From Bog-113 sp963752695 (lineage in GTDB: Bacteria; Acidobacteriota; Terriglobia; Bryobacterales; Bryobacteraceae): a DNA stretch of 64,000 bases. The first letter of the stretch is position 1; each line of letters opens with the position of its first letter. Shown piece by piece: positions 26,343 to 34,953 of the stretch. The notes beneath the pieces are model-generated. The model had not been told where the DNA came from. It saw only the letters and a list, made by a program, of their open reading frames with translations, and ran no database searches. The stretch lies in assembly GCA_963752695.1 (NCBI GenBank), contig CAVVZB010000001.1:1240001-1304000 (forward strand). The letters run 5' to 3'. Position numbers and translations under genes: made by a program.

Positions 26343-27076
26343 ATTCCTAGGAGATAGTCAGCGCTCGTTGCGGTTTTTTCAAAGCCAATTACCGCCAGGC
26401 CGGCAGCGAGATTTGCGGAGAGTTCGTCACTGACGCGCTGCTGGATTTGGCGGGCGAGCAGAGGATTGGACGTGCGTAAGTCCGCGATCTCATTGGGCAC
26501 CGGAACGCGTGTTTGCACAGCGGGGCGGGCGAACGGCTGATTGTCTATCGCATCACGCACACGTTGACTGTCAATCCACCACTCCGCAGTTATGCGATCA
26601 GTGGGCAAGCCGCTATGGAGAACGCTGCTGGTCTCGCCATATTGGTTGTAGACGTGACGGCGAACAATCGCGCCGAGCCGCTCAACGTTGAAATAGGCGT
26701 TCTTGATCTCGAGCGGGTCGAAGGTCCACTCCATCAGCTTGATTCCGCGGCTGAGCGCATCGTCTCGTTGCGCCAGCTTCAGCATCCGGCCTACTCCATA
26801 ATTCCGGTACGGCGCGGCGACGCCCACCATGTGGCTGTGTAGATAACCACCGAAATCGCGCTTAATGCCGGGAATAGCAAGAGCGAAGGCGATCAACTTG
26901 GCCCGATCGAACGCGCCGAAAACCTGGCCGCCGATCTTGGTTGCCACGGTAAACAGACGCCGTGGAAGCAGGTCGATGTCATCGAATTGCCAGATGTCTT
27001 TTTGTAGTTGGACAGCATCGCGGAACTCGGGCTGGGTGGTGAGCGCGCGAACTTGGATGTTCGGGGCACCGGTCAT
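26333..27076 (-). CDS. GNAT-family acetyltransferase (COG3375-like)
   Basis: This is a 247-residue cytoplasmic protein. AVQLQKDIWQFDDIDLLPRRLF and HSHMVGVAAPYRNYGVGRMLKLAQRDDAL show the GNAT acetyl-CoA loop (R-N-Y-G-V-G). EWTFDPLEIKNAYFNVERLGAI is typical of the predicted GNAT group often found beside menC-like genes. It probably N-acylates an amino acid or peptide. Its start overlaps the mazG stop by 4 nt. Confidence 0.87.
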   Translation of the reverse strand: MTGAPNIQVRALTTQPEFRDAVQLQKDIWQFDDIDLLPRRLFTVATKIGGQVFGAFDRAKLIAFALAIPGIKRDFGGYLHSHMVGVAAPYRNYGVGRMLKLAQRDDALSRGIKLMEWTFDPLEIKNAYFNVERLGAIVRRHVYNQYGETSSVLHSGLPTDRITAEWWIDSQRVRDAIDNQPFARPAVQTRVPVPNEIADLRTSNPLLARQIQQRVSDELSANLAAGLAVIGFEKTATSADYLLGIWP

Positions 27077-27897
27077 AGGCCAGCGACTTTCGCCTGTTGC
27101 CAGAGCGCTTCCATCTCCTGAACATTGCTATCGGATGGAGTCTTGCCGAGTTGCCGGAGGCCTTGTTCGACGAATCTGAACCTGGCGCGGAAGCGTGCGT
27201 TAGAGAGGCGGAGCGCTTGCTCGGGATCGACCTTCAAGAAGCGCGCAAGATTGACGATAACGAAAAGCAAGTCTCCGATCTCGTGTTCCTGCTCAGCCTG
27301 GTTTTGAGCTTCGGCTAACTCGGCGCGTTCTTCATCCAGCTTGGCGAGAACACCGGCGATATTGTCCCAATCGAATCCGGCGAGCGCGGCACGCGAGCTA
27401 ATTTGTTGGGCTTCCACTAGGGCAGGCAGAGCGCGCGGAACGCCGTCCAGAAGTCCCTCTATAACTGCGCCGCGGCCTTCTTTCTCTCGAGTTTTGACTT
27501 CGCTCCAAAGCTTTCGAACGTCTGCCTCGGTTTTGGCTTCTTCGGTTCCGAACACGTGGGGATGGCGGCGCACCAGCTTTTCGTTGATAGCGTCCACCGA
27601 ATCGCCGATGGAAAAGTGACCGGCATCCTCGGCCATTTGGGCGAAGAAGACGGACTGGAGCAGCAGGTCGCCCAGCTCGGCGCGCAGTTCATTCCAATCC
27701 TGGCGGTCGATGGCGTCCATCACCTCATAGGTTTCCTCGAGCAGAAAAGGCTTGATGGTGTCGAAGGTCTGTTCGCGATCCCAGGGGCATCCGCCGGGTG
27801 CTCGTAGGCGGCGCATGATGGCAACCAGGCGTTCGAACTTCGCGCCGACGGACGGTTCGGAAGCTATCAAGGGGTTCTCGTTCAAGATAGCATCCAT
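27073..27897 (-). CDS. mazG: Nucleoside triphosphate pyrophosphohydrolase MazG
   Basis: The start is the ATG at 27897, with AGGA 5 nt before it; a GTG at 27930 is the far alternative. The product is 274 residues. It has APGGCPWDREQT, the metal motif EETYEVMDAID and RAELGDLLLQ, repeated in weaker form in the second half, as in the tandem-domain house-cleaning MazG. It hydrolyses non-canonical and excess NTPs and may act on (p)ppGpp levels. First gene of the 23191-27897 minus-strand run. Confidence 0.93.
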   Translation of the reverse strand: MDAILNENPLIASEPSVGAKFERLVAIMRRLRAPGGCPWDREQTFDTIKPFLLEETYEVMDAIDRQDWNELRAELGDLLLQSVFFAQMAEDAGHFSIGDSVDAINEKLVRRHPHVFGTEEAKTEADVRKLWSEVKTREKEGRGAVIEGLLDGVPRALPALVEAQQISSRAALAGFDWDNIAGVLAKLDEERAELAEAQNQAEQEHEIGDLLFVIVNLARFLKVDPEQALRLSNARFRARFRFVEQGLRQLGKTPSDSNVQEMEALWQQAKVAGL

Positions 27898-27978
27898 TGT
27901 TATCCTGAGTTGGATGAACCAAACCGACACAATCGAGCTATCCGCGGTGCGGTTTCACCAGAATAAGGCTGGACCAAA

Positions 27979-28752
27979 GTGAACGTTCTGGTTCTGGGGT
28001 CGGGGACCAGTTCGGGCGTCCCCACGATTGGTTGCCCGTGCGCCGTTTGCCGTTCCGCCGATCGACGCGATAACCGTCTGCGGCCCTCGGTGCTGGTTGA
28101 GAACGCCGGCCGCAACATCATCATCGATACGACACCGGATTTTCGCACGCAGGTTCTGCGGGAACGCGTCGATCACGTGGACGCTATTCTGTTCACCCAC
28201 GATCATGCCGATCACATTTTGGGTTTCGACGACATCCGGCCGTTTAATGTGATCCAGCGGGGCCGTATCCCGGTTTATGCCGCTGCTCCGACCATGGCGT
28301 CGCTCCGCCGCATTTTTCCGTATGTTTTCGACGAGAAGAGCCGGACGACCTTCATCCCGGAGGTTGAAGCGCACGAACATGACGGATCGGTGTTCGAGCT
28401 ATTTGGGCTGGATGTGCAGCCGGTCCCGCTGATGCATGGAAAGCTCTTGATTTACGGCTACCGTTTAGGCGACTTCGCGTATTTAACCGATCACAGCGAG
28501 ATTCCAGAAGAGAGCTTGGAGATGCTGTCCGGACTAGATGTTTTGTTCCTGGACTCGTTGCGTTTTAAGCCGCATCCGACACACTCGACCGTGGACACAG
28601 CATTGCGGAACGCGGAAAGGATCAGGGCAAAACGCACCTATCTTACCCATATTTGCCACGACCTGGCTCATGCCGCCACCGAAGCGTTGTTGCCGCCGAA
28701 CGTTCATCTGGCGTATGACGGGCTGCGGATCGCGTTGGGAGCCGGCCGCTGA
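27979..28752 (+). CDS. MBL-fold metallo-hydrolase (PhnP-like)
   Basis: The 257-residue protein starts with GTG. The metal motif is FTHDHADHILGFDDIRPF (HxHxDH), with D in YLTDHSEIP and H in LTHICHDLAHA. The N-terminal VLGSGTSSGVPTIGCPCAVCRSAD carries the Cys set of PhnP-type phosphodiesterases, which bind a structural zinc. The likely activity is cyclic phosphodiester hydrolysis. ribF starts directly after its stop codon. Confidence 0.92.
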   Translation: MNVLVLGSGTSSGVPTIGCPCAVCRSADRRDNRLRPSVLVENAGRNIIIDTTPDFRTQVLRERVDHVDAILFTHDHADHILGFDDIRPFNVIQRGRIPVYAAAPTMASLRRIFPYVFDEKSRTTFIPEVEAHEHDGSVFELFGLDVQPVPLMHGKLLIYGYRLGDFAYLTDHSEIPEESLEMLSGLDVLFLDSLRFKPHPTHSTVDTALRNAERIRAKRTYLTHICHDLAHAATEALLPPNVHLAYDGLRIALGAGR

Positions 28753-29715
28753 ATGGAAGTGTGGTGGAAGCTGGACGATGTGCCGGCCGGATTTGGACCG
28801 AGCGCGCTCACCATCGGGAATTTCGACGGAGTTCATGCCGGCCATCGGGTGTTGATGCGGCAAGCCGCCGAACTGGGCCGGGAGTTCGGGTGGAAGCCAT
28901 CGGTGTTGACGTTCAACCCACATCCGGCAAAAGTGGTCGCCCCCGGGCGGGTGCCGCGCATGATCACCTCGTTCGCGCGACGCACAGAATTGATGGCCCA
29001 GGAAGGCATTGAGCAGGTGCTGGTGCTGCCCTTCGATCAAGGGGTGGCGGACTGGCCGGCGGAAACGTTCGTTCGCGACTTGCTAGTGAAGCGTCTGGGC
29101 GTGCGGGCCGTTGTGGTGGGCGAAGATTTCCGGTTCGGGCACAAGCAAGAAGGCGATGCGCGCATGCTGGAATCACTCGGTGTCAAATATGGGTTCAAGG
29201 AAGCGCTGGTGGCGCCGGTGGAAGTTCGGGGAGAGCGCGTTTCGAGCAGCCTAGTGCGGGAATGGGCGGCGCGGGGACGGGTGGATCGGGCAGCGCGTTT
29301 ACTCGGGCAACCGTTCGCCTTGGAGGGGCGCGTCGTAGCGGGGCAGGGCATCGGGTCAAAGCAAACCGTGCCCACATTGAATCTTGAACCCGACTCCGAA
29401 GTAATGCCGCTGGCCGGAGTTTATGTGACACGCACGCGGAATTTAGATGACGGCCGAGAGTGGGAGTCGATCACGAACGTGGGAACGCGGCCAACGTTCG
29501 GCGGAGATGCTTTGACGGTGGAGACGTTTCTCTTAGGTGTGCTGGAGCCCCCGCCGCCGCGGAGGATTGAGGTGGCATTTCTTCGGAGGTTGCGCGACGA
29601 GCGAAAGTTCGAGACTCCGGAGTTATTGAAAGTTCAGATTTTGAAGGATGTGAATCGGGCGCGGCGCGTGCATGAGCGTTTGCGGAGATTCAGCGCCCCA
29701 GCGCTCATGAGATAA
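28753..29715 (+). CDS. ribF: Bifunctional riboflavin kinase / FAD synthetase
   Basis: The 320 residues are the usual RibF length. The adenylyltransferase part has IGNFDGVHAGHRVLM and VVVGEDFRFGHKQEGDARML; the kinase part has GRVVAGQGIGSKQTVPTLNL and ITNVGTRPTFGGDALTVETFLL. It converts riboflavin to FMN and then FAD in the cytoplasm. No gap separates it from the upstream hydrolase. The stop codon lies in the first arm of the aldolase leader hairpin. Confidence 0.96.
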   Translation: MEVWWKLDDVPAGFGPSALTIGNFDGVHAGHRVLMRQAAELGREFGWKPSVLTFNPHPAKVVAPGRVPRMITSFARRTELMAQEGIEQVLVLPFDQGVADWPAETFVRDLLVKRLGVRAVVVGEDFRFGHKQEGDARMLESLGVKYGFKEALVAPVEVRGERVSSSLVREWAARGRVDRAARLLGQPFALEGRVVAGQGIGSKQTVPTLNLEPDSEVMPLAGVYVTRTRNLDDGREWESITNVGTRPTFGGDALTVETFLLGVLEPPPPRRIEVAFLRRLRDERKFETPELLKVQILKDVNRARRVHERLRRFSAPALMR

Positions 29716-29750
29716 TTGCTCTTCACCCAAAACCCAGTGAGGAGCAATTA
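29713..29750 (+). promoter_or_regulatory. Perfect 9-bp stem-loop covering the aldolase SD
   Basis: The arms TAATTGCTC (29713-29721) and GAGCAATTA (29742-29750) enclose a 20-nt loop. The first arm includes the ribF stop codon; the second includes part of the SD GAGGAG (29739-29744) for the ATG at 29755. There is no T-run, so translation control of the aldolase by SD masking is more likely than termination. Confidence 0.5.
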
Positions 29751-29754
29751 GAGC

Positions 29755-30759
29755 ATGAGTATTTCCGCGGGCAAGCAGAAGCATATGGATGCGCTTTCCA
29801 ATTCGGAGGGCGTAATCGCGGCGGCTGCGATGGACCAGCGTGGCAGTCTGCAAAAGTCGTTAGCGTCGGCTAAGGGCGTGTCGCCCAAAGAGATCACCGA
29901 TCAGATGATGCAGGAGTTCAAGACGGTGGTGACGCGTGTGTTGACTCCGCACGCCAGCGCCATCCTGCTGGACCCGGAATGGGGACTTCCTGCGTCGAAG
30001 GAGCGGTCCAAGAACGCGGGTCTGCTCTTAGCTTACGAAGCTAGCGGATACGACAACACGCAACCGGGCCGGCTACCGGATCTGCTGCCGCACGTGAGCG
30101 CAAAGCGGATTGTCGACTGGGGCGCGGACGCGGTCAAAATTCTGATTTATTACACACCGTTTGACGATCCGAAAGTGAACGATATCAAGCACGCGTTCAT
30201 CCAGCGCATCGGCGCGGAATGCGATTCGTACGATATTCCGTTCTTCCTGGAGTTCATTGGATACGACCCGAAGGGCGGCGACGAGAAGGGGCTGGAGTTC
30301 GCCAAGCTGAAGCCGGAAATTGTTACCCGGAGCATGGAGGAATTCTCCAAGCCGGAGTACATGGTCGACATGCTGAAGGTCGAGGTGCCGATCAACGCCA
30401 ACTACGTGGAAGGCAGCAGCGTGTTCAAGGGCGAGAAGGCGTACACCCGCCAGGAAGCTTTGGATTTGTTCCGCAAGTCGGCGGACGTCGCGAAGAAGCC
30501 GTTCATCTATCTCAGCGCGGGTGTGGATAACGCGCAGTTCATCGAATCATTGCACATGGCTTCGGAATCGGGGACGGACTACTCGGGCGTGCTCTGCGGT
30601 CGCGCGACATGGAAGGAAGGCATGCCGATTTACGCCAAGCAGGGCGTGAAGGCGTTGGAAGACTGGATGAGCACGCAGGGTGTTAGAAATATTAACGCTG
30701 TAAACGATGCCATCAAGTCCGCAAAAAGCTGGAAGCTGAAGAGCCAATTAGCGGCTTAA
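29755..30759 (+). CDS. lacD: Tagatose-1,6-bisphosphate aldolase family protein (LacD-like)
   Basis: This 334-residue class I aldolase has AAAAMDQRGSLQKSL, the cluster ILLDPEWGLPA, VKILIYYTPFD with a candidate Schiff-base-supporting Lys, and MLKVEVPINANYVEG. LacD homologues cleave tagatose or other ketose bisphosphates into dihydroxyacetone phosphate and glyceraldehyde phosphate. No other lac or tagatose gene is near, so it may serve as a general ketose-bisphosphate aldolase. The SD GAGGAG is strong but lies in a hairpin. Confidence 0.9.
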   Translation: MSISAGKQKHMDALSNSEGVIAAAAMDQRGSLQKSLASAKGVSPKEITDQMMQEFKTVVTRVLTPHASAILLDPEWGLPASKERSKNAGLLLAYEASGYDNTQPGRLPDLLPHVSAKRIVDWGADAVKILIYYTPFDDPKVNDIKHAFIQRIGAECDSYDIPFFLEFIGYDPKGGDEKGLEFAKLKPEIVTRSMEEFSKPEYMVDMLKVEVPINANYVEGSSVFKGEKAYTRQEALDLFRKSADVAKKPFIYLSAGVDNAQFIESLHMASESGTDYSGVLCGRATWKEGMPIYAKQGVKALEDWMSTQGVRNINAVNDAIKSAKSWKLKSQLAA

Positions 30760-30768
30760 TTTCATTCG

Positions 30769-30810
30769 GGGCGGAAAGGCCGGCAGGCTAATCCGCCCAT
30801 TTCAATTTTT
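30769..30810 (+). terminator. Rho-independent-like terminator after the aldolase gene
   Basis: GGGCGGA (30769-30775) pairs with TCCGCCC (30792-30798); the loop can form a small inner stem. A T-rich tract ending in TTTTT (30806-30810) follows on the plus strand. It overlaps the 3' end of the convergent nadK. Confidence 0.5.
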
Positions 30811-31648
30811 GTCTGAGCACGTCGAAGAAGGACTTGTTCGGCGATCGTACGAGGTAGATAAAGTGATCCGCACTGCGGCACTCGATTCGATCCCCTTCAT
30901 GTAACGGTTGGCCCACCTGTCCGTCGACAGTAAGGAAAGCAGACGCATCCTCGGCCCTATTCACGACGGTAATGACCACGTCAGAAGGCACTAAAACAGG
31001 CCTGTTCGTCAACGTATGCGGGCAAATCGGAGTGATGCAGACCGCATCCACGGTCGGGAAGACAATCGGGCCGTTAGCTGCCAGGGAGTAAGCGGTGGAC
31101 CCGGTGGGCGTTGCCAGAATTAAGCCGTCCGCGAAATACGAACACATGTAGTGGGTATTCACGAATACTTCCACTTCAATCATGCGCGCGATAGAAGACT
31201 TAGTCACTACTACGTCGTTTAGAGCTTCATAGCGCTTCACGATCTCCTCATTGCGTTTTACTTCCACGCGGAGCATGCGCCGCTTACTGGTTTTATGTTC
31301 GCCAGCCAGGGAGCGTTCTAATTCCGGGAAGAGATTATCCACACTGATAGCGGCCAGGAATCCCAAGCTTCCCAAGTTCACGGCAAATAGCGGGATCTCG
31401 TGGCTTCCAACAGCGCGTGCCGCGGAGAGCAGGGTTCCATCGCCGCCCAGCACGATGATGAGCTGACAGCCCTCGGGGACCTCCTCGCGGCTGAGTCCGC
31501 CAGCCAGGTTCGCATAATGCGCCGTGTCCGTATCCATGCGGCACGTAATATGGCGCTCGGACAGCCACGCAATCAGCCGCGGAACAATAGTTCCGGCTGC
31601 GGCAGTGTTCGGTTTGGAGAAGATGCCGACGGTGTGAATGGCGATCAT
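30788..31648 (-). CDS. nadK: NAD kinase
   Basis: The 286 residues include LGGDGTLLSAARAV (GGDG at 68-71, ATP binding), TPTGSTAYSLAANGPIV and TPICPHTLTNRPVLVP, all fixed in NadK. The enzyme phosphorylates NAD to NADP in the cytoplasm. It starts in a 4-nt overlap with tlyA, last gene of the xseB-ispA-tlyA-nadK operon. Confidence 0.96.
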   Translation of the reverse strand: MIAIHTVGIFSKPNTAAAGTIVPRLIAWLSERHITCRMDTDTAHYANLAGGLSREEVPEGCQLIIVLGGDGTLLSAARAVGSHEIPLFAVNLGSLGFLAAISVDNLFPELERSLAGEHKTSKRRMLRVEVKRNEEIVKRYEALNDVVVTKSSIARMIEVEVFVNTHYMCSYFADGLILATPTGSTAYSLAANGPIVFPTVDAVCITPICPHTLTNRPVLVPSDVVITVVNRAEDASAFLTVDGQVGQPLHEGDRIECRSADHFIYLVRSPNKSFFDVLRQKLKWAD

Positions 31649-32403
31649 TGGGACGTGGGAGTTCGGGTGGCGTGGAGGAGGAACTCGCGATTTCCTTCGG
31701 TTCCGAGAATGGGGCTCTCGATGAGCTGTGATTGGAATCCCAGTAGTGTTGCGGATTGAGTGACGCGCGCGCAGGCCCAGCGGTGCAATTCGGGATCGCG
31801 CACGATGCCGCCAGCGCCTACCTGTCCTTTTCCAACTTCGAACTGCGGCTTGACCAGGATGACCATCTCGCCCCAGGGCTCAAGCAGCGGAACGATGGCT
31901 GGCAGGATCAAGGTTACGGAGATGAAACTGACATCGCAAACGGCCATGGTGGCGAGTTCGCCAATATCGGCAAACGTCAAGTGGCGGGCATTCAGATTCT
32001 CATGAACGATTACGCGCGGGTCGGAACGCAACCGCCAGTCCAGTTGCGCGGTTCCCGCATCCACGGCGTGCACGCGCAGTGCGCCGGCTTGCAGCAAACA
32101 GTCGGTGAAGCCGCCGGTGGACGAGCCGACATCGAGACACACCCTGCCTTCCGGGCGAATTCCAAACTCATGGAGGGCCCGCTCTAGCTTGAGCCCGCCG
32201 CGGCTGACAAAGCGTGGCTTATCGAGCACCTCAATAGCAGAATCGCGTGGAACTAACTGACCAGGTTTCCGTGCTTTTTGACCGTTGAGCAAGACTTCCC
32301 CGGCCATGATGAGAGCTTGCGCTTTCTCGCGCGAATCGGCCAGCTTGCGATCGAAGAGCACGCGATCCAGGCGGTCCTTTCCCGGACGTGGTTCGCCGAT
32401 CAT
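31645..32403 (-). CDS. tlyA: TlyA-family rRNA 2'-O-methyltransferase / S4-domain protein
   Basis: The start is the ATG at 32403, in a 4-nt ATGA overlap with ispA; upstream codons lie inside ispA. The product is 252 residues. The N-terminal S4 RNA-binding domain has RLDRVLFDRKLADSREKAQALIMAGEVLLNG. The FtsJ-like methyltransferase domain has FVSRGGLKLERAL and VCLDVGSSTGGFTDCLLQ. TlyA proteins methylate ribosomal RNA of both subunits; some are called hemolysins. Confidence 0.93.
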   Translation of the reverse strand: MIGEPRPGKDRLDRVLFDRKLADSREKAQALIMAGEVLLNGQKARKPGQLVPRDSAIEVLDKPRFVSRGGLKLERALHEFGIRPEGRVCLDVGSSTGGFTDCLLQAGALRVHAVDAGTAQLDWRLRSDPRVIVHENLNARHLTFADIGELATMAVCDVSFISVTLILPAIVPLLEPWGEMVILVKPQFEVGKGQVGAGGIVRDPELHRWACARVTQSATLLGFQSQLIESPILGTEGNREFLLHATRTPTSQ

Positions 32404-33284
32404 GACTTGCGCGAAACGATCATGTCCGCGATCTCGCGCAACCGTGAGGCGCGCGATCCGAAGCTGGCTAGTGCGGCATGCGCGCGATCGCACTCCATGC
32501 GGGCCATTTCACGCGATCGTTCGAGCCCGTAGACCGCGGGAAACGTAATCTTTCCCTGGTCGGCATCTTTGCCAGCGGTCTTTCCGAGCGCGGCGGAACT
32601 CTCTTCAATATCCAGAATGTCGTCGACAATCTGAAACGCCAAGCCGATATGTGTTCCGTATTGCGTAAGGGCTTCTAGTTGCGCTTCGCTCGCTCCTGCC
32701 CAGATCGCGCCCATACGCAAGCTTCCGCGGAGTAGCGCGCCGGTTTTGGCATGGTGGATGAACTGGAGTAGTTCAACCGTGGGTGGCTGGCGTTCTCCTT
32801 CAATGTCGGCCACCTGTCCTCCGATCATCCCGTCCACGGTGCCGGAAGCCGCCGCGAGTTCAGAGACCAGGCGCAAGCGGACGTCGGCCGTTCGATCGGG
32901 CAAATTGCACAGCGTTGTGAAAGCGAGCGTGAGAAGCGCGTCGCCCGCCAGGATCGCCATGGCTTCGCCGAAGACCTTGTGGTTGGTCGGCTTGCCGCGC
33001 CGCAGATCGTCATTATCGAGCGCGGGAAGGTCGTCATGGATCAACGAGTAGGTGTGGATCATCTCCACCGAGCACGCGGCCGGATCGACACCGGCAGTGA
33101 GATCACTGACTGCACGCGCGGCTTCAAGGAACAAGATGGGGCGGATGCGTTTACCACCCGCGAGAAGCGAGTAGCGCATGGCGCGATGGATCGTCGACGG
33201 ACGCGTCTCGTCCGAGGGACAAAGCCGATCTAATTCCGTCTCGACGCGCTTCTGCTCATGAATCAGATACTCCGCTAGATTCAT
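32400..33284 (-). CDS. ispA: Polyprenyl (farnesyl) diphosphate synthase
   Basis: The family start is the ATG at 33284 (MNLAEYLIHEQKRVETELD), in an ATGA overlap with xseB; 294 residues. LLAGGKRIRP, the first Asp-rich motif DDLPALDNDD and the second, DDILDIEE, bind the diphosphates through Mg. It condenses isopentenyl diphosphate with allylic diphosphates to make farnesyl or geranylgeranyl diphosphate. dxs, often next in this operon, is absent here. Confidence 0.94.
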   Translation of the reverse strand: MNLAEYLIHEQKRVETELDRLCPSDETRPSTIHRAMRYSLLAGGKRIRPILFLEAARAVSDLTAGVDPAACSVEMIHTYSLIHDDLPALDNDDLRRGKPTNHKVFGEAMAILAGDALLTLAFTTLCNLPDRTADVRLRLVSELAAASGTVDGMIGGQVADIEGERQPPTVELLQFIHHAKTGALLRGSLRMGAIWAGASEAQLEALTQYGTHIGLAFQIVDDILDIEESSAALGKTAGKDADQGKITFPAVYGLERSREMARMECDRAHAALASFGSRASRLREIADMIVSRKS

Positions 33285-33517
33285 CCTTTTTCCGGCCGAA
33301 ACGGCTCCGGTTGCCATTTTCCTTCCTTTCGCACCAGCATCTCGACGCGGGTTTCGGCTTGTTCCAGTTGCTTGCGGCACCCGTCGCTCAGCCCCATGCC
33401 CTTTTCAAAGAGCTCAAGCGAACGTTCGAGCGGCATGTCGCCGGCCTCCAGTTCTTTAACGATTTTTTCCAGTTCGTCCAGAGAGGCTTCAAAGGACGGT
33501 GCGGGAACTTCGGACAT
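33281..33517 (-). CDS. xseB: Exodeoxyribonuclease VII small subunit
   Basis: The 78 residues show the XseB pattern: FEASLDELEKIVKELEAGDMPLERSLELFEKGM. It is the partner of XseA (3780-5159), needed for the active complex. First gene of a four-gene operon with 4-nt overlaps. Confidence 0.95.
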   Translation of the reverse strand: MSEVPAPSFEASLDELEKIVKELEAGDMPLERSLELFEKGMGLSDGCRKQLEQAETRVEMLVRKEGKWQPEPFRPEKG

Positions 33518-33561
33518 CGAACTATTTTAATGGATGGGCACTTGCCAGGCACCCGAGGGAA

Positions 33562-34926
33562 TCAGCTCTGACCTGCCGCGTTGACCGCACCACGCTCAGC
33601 TTCGTTTGGGATTGCGATTTTTGCGGCGGTCAGAGCGGCCCATGCGGTCTCGGGGTGGATGATGTCGCCGTGCGCACCGCTGGGAGGGTCGCCAAGCACG
33701 ATGATCCGATTGCCATCCAAATTGATCCACTTGCCCGGTTGGAAGTTGTAAACGGTTTGCACGTCGCCGAGCACGTCTTCCGCGGCATCGACAGCCTGCG
33801 CGCCGTCGCGTCCCATACCCTCCCAGCGATAAAGCAGATCGATGGAAGCGGCCGCATCCTGCTTGAATAAAATCGAGGCTGCCGGGTATGCGTTTCCGAC
33901 TGCCAAATCTTTCAGTGAGAACGTGGTTAGCAGAGGGCCATCGACTCGGGCGTCCATCCCGGCGAGGTCGCCCGCCCGGCTGGAATCGAACGGGAGAGCT
34001 TCGGCAAAGGCAAAATGAGAGAAGGCGCCCTGCAACAGGAATAATGTCTTTACCGGCGAGGCTGGCCCCGTCAAACGTTCCGGCAACCCAGCCAGCGCGT
34101 AGGACACCAGACGCGCTCCGAAAGAATGCCCAAGTAAGTGGATGCGCAGACTCGGCGCGGCGGAATGCAACTGGCCGAGCAGGGGACCGAGCCCTTGCTT
34201 ACCGATCAGGCCCGCGCGGTCTTTCATCTGCCAATAGGTCGCGGTGCGCAAGACGCTCACGGCTCCGTTCCAAAGTTTTCCGAACACTCCACCGAGACTG
34301 GCCGCCCCGCCGTTCGAATTCGGGACCGCTTGCACGGACATGAGGTCGAGCAATGCGAACCAATCGTCATCATTTTCAACCGTGGCTGCCCGTAGTTCGA
34401 GATCGTCTTGCGCGGCGATGGTTTCTTGAGAGCTGACGAGCTGTTTCAACTTGTCCCGGAATGCCAGCAGGGCATCATTGTCGGGCGGCCTCTCATCGAC
34501 CATTTTCAGCAAGTCCTGAAGCACGGGAAGCTGTTCGGGCGCGGTGAAAACCTTCGGCAGTTCGGACTCCAAGGTAGGCGTGTTCAGGTCCGGCGTAAAG
34601 CTTGCAGCGCCGCCCTCGTCTTCTGTGGGAACCGAATCGCCTGGAAATAGAATGGAAGGCCAGATCACACCGGCGACTCCGACCTTGCGGTCGGCTCGCT
34701 TGTTTGTGGATGGGTCATCAAGCAGGTTTCGTACTTCGCCAAAGAAGCCGTTATAGAGCAGCATGGCCGCTTCGTGATTGTTGTTCCAGCCGTGAGAAAA
34801 AACAAACAGGTCAGTGAGGCCGGCGGAAGACATTTCATCGAGGAAGGTCTGAACACCGGGAGCGGGCCGGGCGCCGCTATCGAACTCTAAAATCCAGAAC
34901 GGAAAGCCGGCTAATTGTGCGGGCAT
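33562..34926 (-). CDS. Cytoplasmic alpha/beta-hydrolase-like protein
   Basis: This is a 454-residue protein without signal peptide. DLFVFSHGWNNN gives the oxyanion-loop His-Gly, and IHLLGHSFGARLVSYAL holds the nucleophile elbow G-H-S-F-G. Between them lies a long, charged insertion of about 200 residues. The C-terminus contains GDIIHPETAWA, probably with the catalytic His. The substrate is unknown. It starts 27 nt after the subtilase gene on the same strand, so they may act together. Confidence 0.8.
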   Translation of the reverse strand: MPAQLAGFPFWILEFDSGARPAPGVQTFLDEMSSAGLTDLFVFSHGWNNNHEAAMLLYNGFFGEVRNLLDDPSTNKRADRKVGVAGVIWPSILFPGDSVPTEDEGGAASFTPDLNTPTLESELPKVFTAPEQLPVLQDLLKMVDERPPDNDALLAFRDKLKQLVSSQETIAAQDDLELRAATVENDDDWFALLDLMSVQAVPNSNGGAASLGGVFGKLWNGAVSVLRTATYWQMKDRAGLIGKQGLGPLLGQLHSAAPSLRIHLLGHSFGARLVSYALAGLPERLTGPASPVKTLFLLQGAFSHFAFAEALPFDSSRAGDLAGMDARVDGPLLTTFSLKDLAVGNAYPAASILFKQDAAASIDLLYRWEGMGRDGAQAVDAAEDVLGDVQTVYNFQPGKWINLDGNRIIVLGDPPSGAHGDIIHPETAWAALTAAKIAIPNEAERGAVNAAGQS

Positions 34927-34953
34927 GTCTTTGTCTCCTTACCAATTGCGAAT

